Source: Paramacrobiotus metropolitanus
Lineage: Eukaryota; Tardigrada; Eutardigrada; Parachela; Macrobiotidae
DNA: 64,000 bases
Assembly: GCF_019649055.1 (NCBI RefSeq)
Contig: NW_026570278.1
Location: 496,001 to 560,000 of the forward strand
Direction of reading: 5' to 3'
Numbering within the stretch: position 1 is the stretch's first letter; every line of letters starts with the position of its first letter. The notes beneath the pieces were generated by a model. That model was given only the letters and a program-made list of their open reading frames with translations, did not search any database and was not told the DNA's origin. Made by a program: the position numbers and the translations under genes. This document shows positions 1 to 9,429 of this stretch, one piece after another.

Positions 1-823
1 GAGGTCGGAATTGCAACAGTATCTCCATTTTCGCACAAAGGAAATTATTTCATAACGGAATAATATAGCGTCTCACACAGCTGTCACACAGTTGCTATTA
101 AGGTCACGTTCACTCAGTCCGCTTCCCTTATTCAGTTATAGGCCCCCAATATTTTGATCCTGTAGATACCTTTGTCATTCGTGACCTTTCCAACAGTCTG
201 CAGCAAGATGTCCAGATTCGCGACATATGTAGCATAATCTAGGAGCAACGGGACGGGATCGACCTGTAGATCTTTCTGCATTCTTTTTTAGTTGTTTAGT
301 AATGGAAAAATATAATCTTGGCCGTATTTGCGGAGGTAACGCTTGTAGTTCATGGCAAAGTTGGTGATGGAAATCCTGTATGGCAACAGGCATGTTGTAC
401 ATAAATCTTTCTTGAAGTTGTTGCGGTAGATGGACGAACAGGGCGCAGATAATTTGTTGGTCATTTTTCGTTTGATTTACACTTGTGAGATATTCAATCA
501 CGTTGTCGATGTATTTTTCGGGTGATAAGGATTTAGGACTCATGCTGTGCTGCGAAAAGTTTGTAATGGAATGGTATGGTCGGTCAGTGATGATGTTCCA
601 GCATTATGTTGTACTGCGCTGGGGAGGATTCTGGTTGGTGATGGTGAAGGCTGATTTCTGGGCTCAATGAAATCAGATAAGCGAAATAGCGATGATGGCT
701 ATTCCATGCGCACTGGGATAAGAAGCTTGTATATATGAGGCAGATCTCCACAATAAAAAAATTAACTTGATGAAAGGTCGTAGAAAACTTTTAGCAACTC
801 AGAGGATTTATATAAAGGTCACC

Positions 824-848
824 GTGGTTCGAAACCGATCTGCTACCA
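824..848 (-). other. tRNA primer-binding site of the left-edge LTR element
   Basis: On the plus strand this stretch reads like the 3' end of a tRNA: a T-arm core GGTTCGAAACC, then an acceptor strand, then CCA. On the minus strand it therefore begins TGG and is complementary to about 24 bases of a tRNA 3' end. That is the standard primer-binding site of an LTR element, directly after its 5' LTR. Confidence 0.65.
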
Positions 849-850
849 GA

Positions 851-1137
851 TGTGGGCGACCTGCCTCATGATATACGCTATACTGGTATACATGCCGACC
901 GAACTGCGCGCTAAACCTTTATGCCAGATCTCTCTCTTTACACATAACGCCTACCGCGCATTTTATACTTCACAGACAACAGCATGACAATATAGCATCT
1001 AGAACAATCTAGAAGACTCTACACAATGCTGGCGGCAAACACTCCAAACCACTAGCTGACAAAGCATGACCAGGCATCGTCGTGCACATGCGGTATACAC
1101 ATTGTGTGTAGATACAGCGTATGCTGTATCTACCACA
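851..1137 (-). repeat. Candidate 5' LTR of the left-edge element
   Basis: A block of 287 bp starts with TGTGG and ends with CCACA, the short inverted TG...CA ends expected of an LTR. It lies two bases from the primer-binding site. The second LTR would be outside the window, so the limits rest only on the terminal motif and the primer site. Confidence 0.5.
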
Positions 1138-1649
1138 CGGCTTACGTTTTCACGGTTAAGCAGGATTTAGAAAACCTTCGAGAAAAATTAGTATAACCAA
1201 CTGCAAATCTGAGATAATTCTCTCTTGCGCAGTTAGCATCGTCATCGAGTGATCAGGTGTTTTCAACTGTCCTATCAATTGTGCATATGCGGAAGTTTGA
1301 TTTGTACAGTTGCCGATAATACGGCAACGTGTTTCTTTCCAATCGATGCAGTCGCCACCAAGAGCAGTTGCTATTTCGCAGGGCTTAACGGTAAGCGTGA
1401 CGATAACTATGCTTTCTATCGTCAATCCTATCGTCAAACGGTCCGATAAGGGTACGCCATGATGACGCGCAAGAGCCTATCGTATATCGTACCGTATATC
1501 GTAAGCCTTTTTGCGCTTGCGAACACAATCTATTGAGTAATCAATCAACTCACGGTTAACGGTATTCATAGTGATGCCCACCGATGCAGCATCTTAGTGA
1601 GTTTACTGGCGAGCTTATGCCGAATGCCTAATTGGCATTTCCTTTGCAG
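1138..1649. other. Intergenic, no gene recognised
   Basis: The left flank of the LTR element. A minus-strand open frame (1156-1437) has several Cys and an N-glycosylation sequon, but no convincing start or splice pair. The right end is the polypyrimidine tract and CAG acceptor (about 1641-1649) in front of the decayed TIL exon. Confidence 0.4.
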
Positions 1650-1872
1650 TTCATTTGCATGCGGCCGCGCAAAAAAAATTATGACATGTCCCGATCCGTT
1701 GACTATTTGGGGCTGTCAGGAGTGTGAGAGGTCTTGCGGAAACCCCAAACCCGTCGCCGTTATGCAATTTTTCTTGGGACTTGAAAATGGTCTTGCAAAC
1801 CAGATACATACCGCACCTTCCAATCACCGAAATGCCGCGCAATGGGCCTATCATCAACAACTGCATAGTCCT
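1650..1872 (+). pseudogene. Decayed copy of the TIL-domain inhibitor exon
   Basis: This block is a diverged duplicate of exon 2 of the TIL gene at 6743-8688. It keeps the same splice acceptor (pyrimidine tract plus CAG just upstream) and the same start, TGTCCCGATCC, encoding CPDPLT-WGC. The Cys-rich frame is lost about a third of the way in: the first part reads in one frame (CPDPLTIWGCQECERSC) and the rest (ETPNPSPLCNFSWDLKM) in another, so a frameshift lies near 1740-1760. Two of the ten domain cysteines are also replaced. No matching signal-peptide exon is visible upstream, so this is most likely a pseudogene left by a local duplication. Confidence 0.6.
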
Positions 1873-1917
1873 CTCAGCAGGGCGCCATCCGAGGGAAACT
1901 GAGAAACGGCCGGAAAA

Positions 1918-1989
1918 TGCGCCGATAAGGGAATCGAACCTCGGCTACGTCGTAGATCCGCGTAGGCAGTACCACCGAACCACGGCGCA
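1918..1989 (-). repeat. tRNA-derived repeat, copy 1
   Basis: On the minus strand this 72-nt block has a perfect 7-bp acceptor stem (TGCGCCG / CGGCGCA), an A-box-like stretch, a perfect 5-bp anticodon stem (CTACG / CGTAG) and a B box (GGTTCGATTCC). The anticodon loop is about 11 nt instead of 7, and the D arm pairs poorly. It is best read as a tRNA-derived SINE head or tRNA pseudogene rather than a working tRNA. Related copies lie at 2883-2955 and 7814-7886. Confidence 0.6.
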
Positions 1990-2604
1990 AAGTTGTCGTA
2001 TCTAAAAGAGTTGGATAACCTTTTTAGACCACTTCCCTGCCACGCTTAGCGGTATGAGCACTCTTCTCTCTCAAACTGGTATGGCGAAAACAACTTGGAG
2101 GAACGATGGAGATACGAACAGGAACACAGAAACCAGGAATGCCTATCAGGAGCCCTGCGAAACACACGAACGAACGAAGAATGCCTTACTTCTCACTTCT
2201 GGTCTCGGGTAATACAAGGATCAGATAAAGGGGAAGGTCGATTGTGACGCGAGTATACTGCGGCTGACTACGCTATAATCCGTAACTTGATTATGAACGC
2301 CAGTCGTAACCTTTAGAAGATACTGCCCTTTAATCTAATGCACAAGTATTTCCTCAACACATAGAAGTCAGAAAAGTAAGAAGATCAGAAACCAAGAGAC
2401 TAATTCCTGACCGCTCTTAGATAATAGGCATCACTCGAGCTTATTTAGACTAGCAGAAGTACACGGCATACTAGGGACTTAACGTACAACCAATCACAGG
2501 TAGAGAGATGACTAGATAATAACACGGAGACTCGTATTTACAGGTGAAAGGCGGACATCTTAGAGGCATCCGGACGTACGTACGATGTAGGATATCCTCC
2601 TCCC
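1990..2604. other. Intergenic, nothing recognised
   Basis: There is no coding pattern, splice pair or repeat that I can support here. Confidence 0.4.
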
Positions 2605-2680
2605 CACGTCAAAGTGTTGAAAATCCTTGAATGACTTTGTCGCTGTATATGAGCCGGTTCTCTCCTCACACCCCCCTTGC
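2605..2680 (-). repeat. Partial SINE body without tRNA head
   Basis: The stretch matches the sequence beside the tRNA-like heads at 2956-3022 and 7887-7952 (shared words ATCCTTGAA, GACTTTGTCGCT and TTCTCTCCTCA). It has no tRNA-like part of its own, so it looks like a truncated member of the same family. Confidence 0.55.
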
Positions 2681-2882
2681 AGCTTTCGCTACGTCTTCGT
2701 AGCGAGACCAAGCGATCCTCCACGCGGCTCCTTATCCGCACTTTCCGAACGGCTTATTCACCGAAAATCGGATTTAGAGGCTAACGCACTGGGCTCAAAG
2801 GCGAAGTGGACGTACCGAACCTTGATCTGCTACCATCTCAGCAGAGAGCTATCCGAGGGAAATTGAGAAACGGCAGAAAAAA

Positions 2883-3022
2883 TGTGCCGATAAGGGAATC
2901 GAACCCCGGCTACGTCGTAAGATCGGCGTAGGCAGTACCATTGCACCACGGCTCAAAGTGCTGAAAATCCTTGAAAGACTTTGTCGATGTATGTGCGCCG
3001 CTTCTCTCCTCAAAGTCACAAG
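2883..3022 (-). repeat. tRNA-derived repeat, copy 2 with adjoining body
   Basis: The tRNA-like head lies at 2883-2955 and the shared body at 2956-3022. On the minus strand the A box reads TGGTGCAATGG and the B box GGTTCGATTCC, both good Pol III promoter matches. The acceptor stem pairs in 6 of 7 positions. A run of six T follows the head, as in a Pol III terminator. The sequence after the head is shared with copy 1 for about 50 bp. The anticodon loop is about 12 nt, too long for a normal tRNA. Confidence 0.6.
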
Positions 3023-3779
3023 AAAAGGCTAGATGCTGCCGATGTTGAATAGCCGCGGCTACCAAATGTTTTGCTTTTGTTAAGTTTAGTTGTAATAATT
3101 CTGGTGATGACATTATACTTCCATAAATGCGTATTTGTACGTGATTCGGTGCAAATAAACGTACACGGCCTCCAGACGTTCGTGAATGAGATCCATTGGA
3201 ATTCGGACCTCGTCCAAATGCCGCAGCAGCTCGTGGTTTAATTACACGTGCTGGCCTGCCGACCGTGTTGACCAAATCGGCGCGCCAAACCAAGCCTCGT
3301 GTTTTTAATCACCAAATTAACATCGTTGGTTCACCATTTTGCACAGTGAGGATAGCTGATTCTGTATTAAAATGCCAATTCCGAGTAAAGCTCTTGATCG
3401 ACTGTTTTAAGCTAAAATACTAAGATACTAAGGGCACACGTGCCCGCAGCAGGCAATTAACTGCACAAACTTGGAAATCACAATCAAATGAACCACACGA
3501 TCATGGACATGCCATCTACGCCAATCTACAACTAATGGCGTAAAGCACTGTCACAGGCACTGTACTTTCGCAAGTTTCACAACAGCGAACAGATACTGTA
3601 CAAAAACAGCAGATATGCAAGATATGCAACTACCGAAACATCAACAACAGCACACTTTTAAAAGACTATAACAAGAAAATTTCCTTAATTTCTCGGAATC
3701 CTGTATTGTGCCCATCACGCACATAGCGTTCCCTCTTTGAATTCGTATGGAGATCCGCTGCCGGAAAAATTCTTTCGCG
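3023..3779. other. Intergenic, short open frames only
   Basis: A minus-strand frame (2910-3293) and a plus-strand frame (3196-3423) overlap here. Neither has a recognisable domain or a supported start, so no gene is called. Confidence 0.35.
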
Positions 3780-3975
3780 CGTGGTTGCCCGGTGCGGCCG
3801 CTGCGAAGTGTCCGATTTTATCGACCAGCTTCTCTCGCTCCGTCTCCCAAGGGTCCGTATATTTCGAAAGCCGCGGGGGTAAAATCATATCTTGGCTGAA
3901 GCCACGCATGTTTTGTGAGCTTTTTTGTTTTGGCCAGCTCCGCTGCGGCACCGACGTTGACGGATTTCCGGTCAA
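3780..3975 (-). mobile_element. Remnant of a LINE endonuclease region
   Basis: Translated on the minus strand, part of this block reads PRYDFTPAAFEIYGPLGD. It lines up with the RYIFAPIAFETMGPW stretch of the LINE endonuclease at 22226-24982. In another frame a few codons on, KIGHFAAAAPGNHARKNF resembles the next part of the same domain (LGKRLEQHTGEKRSHEF). This looks like a short, frameshifted relic of a related LINE. The match is short, so the call is tentative. Confidence 0.4.
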
Positions 3976-4211
3976 TATACGAAGTTGCCAATTCCGAAAT
4001 CAGCTACGCGCCAATTGCCAAATGCCAATTCCTCACCGGTTAGTAAATAATGCACTGCCTACAATTCCACACACCGTTATTGTACGAAGGTCTTCCTAGC
4101 CCGGCTACTAAAGGTAGGCAGACTAGTATGCGTGTCGCGAACAATCCAGTATTACCAACCCAGCACCCTGCACCGAGCCGGCATTCCGCCAGCTAGATAT
4201 ACGCTCCTTAC

Positions 4212-4304
4212 CAACCAGTTCTTATACGCTTTATTTTCAATATAAGTAAAGACGAGCACCGCAAGCAGAAATATATACAAAACAAAACCTGTCCCAGCTA
4301 GCAT
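4212..4304 (-). CDS. Possible first exon with a signal-anchor sequence
   Basis: An ATG at 4304 opens 31 codons, mostly one hydrophobic helix (MLAGTGFVLYIFLLAVLVF) followed by charged residues, and ends at a good splice donor (TTG|GTAAGG). Such an exon would suit a membrane-anchored or secreted protein. I could not find the exons that should follow at lower coordinates, so it may be a chance frame or a gene remnant. Confidence 0.25.
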
Positions 4305-4567
4305 GAGACGGGACCGTGCAGTTGCACAATACACTCGTGGCATTGCCGCTCATGAACTCTGAACTTAAACGCAGAAACAAAAAGCCTTTAGAACGACTCT
4401 AGCCCGTCCTAATAATAAACACTTTCATGCCGATCTGGTTTATCAAAGCAAATGCAGCACCGCATCATGTGCCAAAAGTTTCGCATGCAGTAGGAACAAA
4501 GTAACAATGATCGGTAATCGTGTTTCCCCTTCTTATGCGTGAAAGCTAGTTTGGCAGCGGCGCCCGC

Positions 4568-4605
4568 GCATTGCGAAGTCGCATGAATATGCGACTTCGC
4601 AATGC
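4568..4605. repeat. Perfect 17-bp inverted repeat (hairpin)
   Basis: The arms GCATTGCGAAGTCGCAT and its exact complement are separated by four bases (GAAT). Three tandem copies of a TTGTTACCCAAAATT unit follow directly (4606-4660). There is no flanking gene to link it to. Confidence 0.85.
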
Positions 4606-4660
4606 TTGTTACCCAAAATTGTTTTGTTACCCAAAATTTTGTTTTGTTACCCAAAATTTT

Positions 4661-6635
4661 CGCGTCACCTGACGATTTCTTACGGAATCCGAGAGATGCG
4701 GGTTGTGAAGGAGTGGTTGTCATTTTGTCATTTAAGGGGGGAAGATTATGCCGGTACACCGAAAATTTGCTGACCTACACTTTGCTTTGACGATTGGCTG
4801 TCCGACAGACGAAATGTGGACCCGACAGTTTGTTGAAAATTATGAAACGAAAAACTCGCTGATCCACAAGCTGCTGAACGACAGCTTGCTGAACACGGAC
4901 ATTCTGCTGACGGCATTATGTTAAAACTGGAAAACGTAAGAAAAACAGGCGAATAGTTATGCGGTTATGCTGGTTAGCCGATTGTCGTGGTATTCTTTAG
5001 AGTGACGGGTGCTGGGGGATTCGCGAGATGGAGCTCTTTTTCATCTTCATCGGATAGAGGTGGAGTTTATCAGTATTTCGGTGTTGTAATTCCATTCAAA
5101 AGCGCAGTAACTATATCATGCCCGAATTCCATTTCGCAGTTCCATACGGAGATAGACATACAGCGTGGAGATTTTAAAGACTCAGAGATTACAAAACGCT
5201 GTATTGATTCATTATTGAAGACGTAGTAACATAAGATTAATGATATATTTCTAGTATTGATTCAAGTTTCTGAATAGACGTTGGGTAGATTAACATGGCC
5301 TTTCAACATGGCAAAGTGCAACAAATCTTAAAGCAGATTACGGCTTTTGCTATTTCTTTCCTCACCAATTTTTTCTTGAAAATATGAATATTCTTGCGAT
5401 TGTACTGCACGTTTGCGTGGTTCAATAAACAAATTGTTGATCGAAATCACATCTATCTGTACAATGAATTGTGTTGTCGTCATAAACGTCCTGACATTTT
5501 TTTTTTATTTTTATGATCCTGCCGCTCCTCGCCAGCCAGTTATTTTCGCCTTGCTTAAAATGGAAGGGGGTGAGCTCCATCGGCTATTTATTTACCTTTA
5601 TCTCTTTTCTTTCGAAACGACTAGAAACGTTTGCGGCTTAATTTATGTCTCTAGGGTAATCATGTTTTGATTGTACAAGTTTTTCGAACGAACGATCAGC
5701 TTAGCAGATGTATACATTGTATTTTGGGCAGTCATAACAAATCGAATGCCAACCGATTTGTACTTATAACAATAACTAGTATTTCCTGCTGACAAAGACC
5801 GGCTGATTGGCATCTAGCTGACAAACTGCATTTACCCGGATCGTCGACTCGGCAATCAGTGCCAAAATGCAAGGACGTGCGGCTGAGTGGGAGTGCCATT
5901 AATTGGTATCCCAGTTATTTGGCAAGACCTCTTTCTGAAACGGTCCTCGCTTACAAGTGCATAAATATAACCCACGCATATTGTTTTTCGGAAGCGCTGT
6001 AAATTAAATATGAAAACGTTTCCAAAATTAGAGGAATTTATAGAAACTGACAGAAACATGCGGCTCTTGTACAACGTCAGATAAAAACTCATCATTCTAA
6101 CAAGCAATGCCAGGTTTATTCTTAATTAAATACCGGTGTCAAGAAAAATTATTTAGGACGTCATCAAAGTATTTAGGCATCAAAACTAATTGATACTAAG
6201 CATAATTAATTCGTACATCCGCAATGTATCTGTTCGTGAAATGGATACACAACGTTTCAGACTTTCAGGTATGCGCAACTTACTGGCAGTCACATTGTAC
6301 ACAAGCCACGGCAGTCACGCTTTTTTCACATTCATCCGTGTCTTGTGTTTATTTTAGTGGCAAGTATGCTTAATTAGCTTGCTATTCTCACTTGCTTCTT
6401 GAAGCAGATGGTATCTTTCCTTGAGGCGCACGTGTTTTGCTTGTATCAATTTTTCCAATAAACGGAAAACTTAGCAATCAAAACAAACTGAATCTTGGAC
6501 AGGCAGTATAAGCGTGGTGCCTGGTGGCGTGAGATGCATGTTTTATTTAATACTAATTGGTGACACTGACCGGCTAATTACAGTAGCACAAATTAATAAT
6601 GCGTTCATCTAAAAAATTAACGCGACAAGCGCCAG
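4661..6635. other. Intergenic, no gene recognised
   Basis: A/T-rich DNA lies upstream of the TIL gene. The open frames are short and lack domains. The last few hundred bases should contain the promoter of the gene at 6743. Confidence 0.4.
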
Positions 6636-6643
6636 TATATAAA
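6636..6643 (+). promoter_or_regulatory. TATA box of the TIL gene
   Basis: TATATAAA lies about 100 bp before the start codon at 6743, in an AG-rich context. Transcription would be expected to start about 25-30 bp downstream, near 6665-6670, leaving a 5' leader of roughly 75 bases. Confidence 0.65.
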
Positions 6644-6742
6644 GAGATGTAGAGTGTCAATGATGTTAACTGATCCCCATTCACTTGGCACAGCACTCGG
6701 CTGTCCACTCTTTTCCATCTTCACCGACATCACTGGCATGCG

Positions 6743-8688
6743 ATGAAGTCAACCGCTGCTATCCTCACGCTTTGGGTTGTCGTCACGCTGCTCCATTGCA
6801 GCGCCGAGCAGTCTGGTGACAACTTCGTCCAATCTGGGCACGACGCAGCCAGCGCTGGAAACGATACAGTCAAATCTGAGATTCCCACCAACAAGACCTT
6901 AGGGAACACCCGGTAAGCCCATTTACATATGACTTAAGCGGCTTAAGTTTCCACGGTGGAGCAGGTTTTTGTGGAATAATTTTTTTATAAGGTAGCCAGC
7001 TTATCTGCGACACTATTCTTTCACGTAGTCAGTGTCGTGTCAGTACTGCCTTTAATTGTACTTCCACGACATTAATTGCGTGAAGAAGAATAAACTTATA
7101 ATCATAAGTCATAGAAGTATAATTATAATCATCATTATAATTATTTTTTATGAGGGTATATCAGTAGCGCCACCAGATAATCCCTGCATTTGCTGCCGTC
7201 AGCCAGCTGGGGTATGACCGTTGCGGCAACATGTATCGCTAAATCTGTCACGGTACATAAAGACCATGTATTATCACAATGTCATTGCTCCAGCCGGCTA
7301 ACGGCAGCAAGTACAAATACAGGGATTATTCAAATGCGCTACTAACATGATTGTCTTTTCGCGTTGTCGCCTAAATCACTATGGAGTGATCATGTTAATA
7401 CAACTCGGTGAACTCAGTTTCGCTGTTCGGGTCAGAGTCAGAAGGCGGTAGTACAGCAGAGGCATACATACACAAGCTGCAAAGCGTGTGTTTGCATACT
7501 TCAGCTTACTTTTTTACAAAGATGCGATGATCTAGCACGTTTTCCAAATTTTAAAATATTTTAAAATAATTTAAAAATTTTAAAAACACGCTATAACCGT
7601 GGATCGGTGTAAGAACTACGCGCACCAGCGGTTTTTGCTCACTTGTGTACAAACCGTTTTGCTACAAATGCGATAAATTAATATCTGTACAGCAAAAAAA
7701 AATGTTTAGGAGAGCGCCACAGCGAAATTTGCTACAAAAACACGAAATTGATGATCATGTACCTAGCTCCTTTCCTTAAAGGGAATCTAAGCAACCAAGA
7801 ATCGGCTGAAAAAGGCACCGATGGGGGAATCGAACCCCGGCTAAGTCGTTAGATCCGCGTAGACAGTACCACTGCACCACAGCGCAATACGCTGAAATCC
7901 TTTGAAAGATTTTGTCGCTATACGTGAGCCGCTTCTCTCCTCACAGGAAATAAGCTATTACATGAAACCGCAAAAGCGGCTAACAATAACTACAAACCGG
8001 ATCTGTAGACAGTACGTTTTGATTTCTACAAGCGAACGCAAAGAGGCGGGCCGGCAAAACCATCCAGAATTTATTATGGCGTAATCAATCAATCAGCTTA
8101 AGTGTAATCATAGAGATGACCACCGACGCATCATTTTACAGAGAGATTTCTATATGACCGTTTTACTTTTATCTTACGTTACACATAACGCAGAATACGG
8201 CCCCATTCCATTAAAGATCTTTAGCGTACACGCTCATGATGAATACTGAATTGCTCAATCACAACTTCAGCAGAACTTTGAGAAATAGTCTTTAGAGTTT
8301 GGAGACAGATAACTACGTGAAAATGGTACACAACAATTGCATAAACACTAGTTGACCGGTGAACGCAACTGCATACATATGTGGCAGCGCGTCACATAAC
8401 AAGATTGCTAGCGAGTTTATACCGAACGCCTTGACATTTTTTTGCAGTTCATTACCAAGCAGCATCCTACAACTCCTTTTGACATGTCCCGATCCATTAA
8501 CTATGTGGGGCTGCCTGGAGTGTGAAAAGTCTTGCGCAAACCCCAACCCGTCGCCGTTATGCAATCTTTGTTGGGACCTGAAAATGGGGTGCATCTGCAA
8601 ACCAGAAACGTATCGCACGTTCCGGGGATCGCCAACATGCGCGCCGCCCAATGGACCCATCATCAACAACTGTAAAGCAACGGGCTAA
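6743..8688 (+). CDS. Secreted TIL-domain (trypsin-inhibitor-like) Cys-rich protein, two exons
   Basis: Exon 1 is 6743-6912 and exon 2 is 8448-8688, giving 136 residues. Exon 1 encodes a signal peptide (MKSTAAILTLWVVVTLLHCS) and a short linker, and ends at donor CCG|GTAAGC. Exon 2 begins after TTTTTTTGCAG, and the codon split 2+1 across the junction restores one open frame. The mature part has ten cysteines spaced as in TIL domains (WGC-x2-C-x3-C, C-x2-C, GC-x-C), the disulphide fold of Ascaris-type serine protease inhibitors. It is likely secreted, and protease inhibition is inferred from the family only. The 1.5-kb intron carries a MITE (7164-7343) and a tRNA-like repeat (7814-7952). A decayed copy of exon 2 lies at 1650-1872. 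Confidence 0.7.
7164..7343. mobile_element. MITE, diverged copy in the TIL gene intron
   Basis: The ends are inverted: AGTAGCGC at the left, GCGCTACT at the right, followed inward by AATCCCTG and GCTGCCGT on both arms. The inner arm words (GCTGCCGTCA, GGTACATAA) are shared with the MITEs at 27642-28048 and 29733-29943, so it is an older relative of that family. It has no coding capacity. Confidence 0.6.
7814..7952 (-). repeat. tRNA-derived repeat, copy 3 in the TIL gene intron
   Basis: The head lies at 7814-7886 and the body at 7887-7952. On the minus strand the A box TGGTGCAGTGG and B box GGTTCGATTCC both fit the Pol III consensus exactly, and TTTTT follows the head. The acceptor stem pairs through several G-T wobbles, and the anticodon loop is about 12 nt. 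It is antisense to the TIL gene that hosts it. Confidence 0.6.
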
Positions 8689-9429
8689 CGCTAACGTTAA
8701 GCTGACGCCAGATGGCCGCGGCTACGATATGTATTGCGATTAGTTAATGTGCGCTAGTGACCGCCTATTTTTCTGATGAATTCTTGCACAAATTTCCAGT
8801 TTTTTGTCACTTTAAATATGAATAGTCCTAATGATGACATCAAAAGCGCACTTACACATACCGAGTAGTTCGAGTCGAATAAAGTATAAGAACTTCCTGA
8901 GAACGGCAACTGCATGTTTGTCAAATTCTGTGGTTTAAATGATATGATAATGAGGTGCACATGACAAAGGTGCATAGTGTGATACGTTAGTCTACTGTAT
9001 CTCTGAAAATTTTAGTTTTATTCAGTTGTCTTTTTTCTCTCCAGATTTCAAAAACATATATGATGCTGCAAAAAGGTCGCTTCACGTAATAATGTTTCTG
9101 CTATAGAATATAACGGTCGGCAGCAAAAAATAAATAAACGATACCCCAGATAACACGGAAGAACTCGAAAGCATTTAGCGAAAAACTGGCACGTGAACCG
9201 CTGCTGCTTGCGTTAGCGAATGAGTATCTGCTAACGTGGCTCATTCCCAGTACGAGAAGCGGTTGCGAGCGGCATATTATAAGTTGCCTCCGTATTATTT
9301 TAAACAGGGTAACACATACATGCGCAGCAGTCGTGCCGCACATACAAGCGGGCTGCTGAAATTTGACAGTTGCTGTTATGCAATTTACACTGAGGCTGAA
9401 TGAAATAAAAATGATTTTTGATGTGGTCT
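8689..9429. other. Intergenic region between convergent genes
   Basis: This is the 3' flank of the TIL gene and of the convergent GPCR gene. An AATAAA at about 8879 could serve the TIL transcript. Nothing else is recognised. Confidence 0.4.

Larger units (their letters stand above)
1..1137 (-). mobile_element. LTR retrotransposon fossil, 5' part (LTR, primer site, gag piece)
   Basis: Read on the minus strand this is the 5' end of an LTR retrotransposon running off the left edge of the window. The parts are a candidate 5' LTR (851-1137), a primer-binding site (824-848), a leader, and a gag-like frame (175-543). The gag piece of about 120 residues ends in a CCHC zinc knuckle (C-x2-C-x4-H-x4-C, CYICRESGHLAADC), the nucleic-acid-binding motif of retroelement nucleocapsids. 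The gag piece is short for a whole gag, so the copy is probably degraded. No protease or reverse transcriptase is in view, so the superfamily (Ty3/Gypsy or other) is not settled. It is treated here as a fossil. Confidence 0.7.

Noticed and set aside
1156-1437. Minus-strand frame with several cysteines and an N-glycosylation sequon next to the LTR
   Set aside because: No start codon context, splice pair or domain could be supported. It ends close to the LTR border and may be chance.
1918-7886. Functional tRNA genes
   Set aside because: The Pol III boxes are good, but the anticodon loops are 11-12 nt and the D arms pair poorly, so no anticodon can be read.
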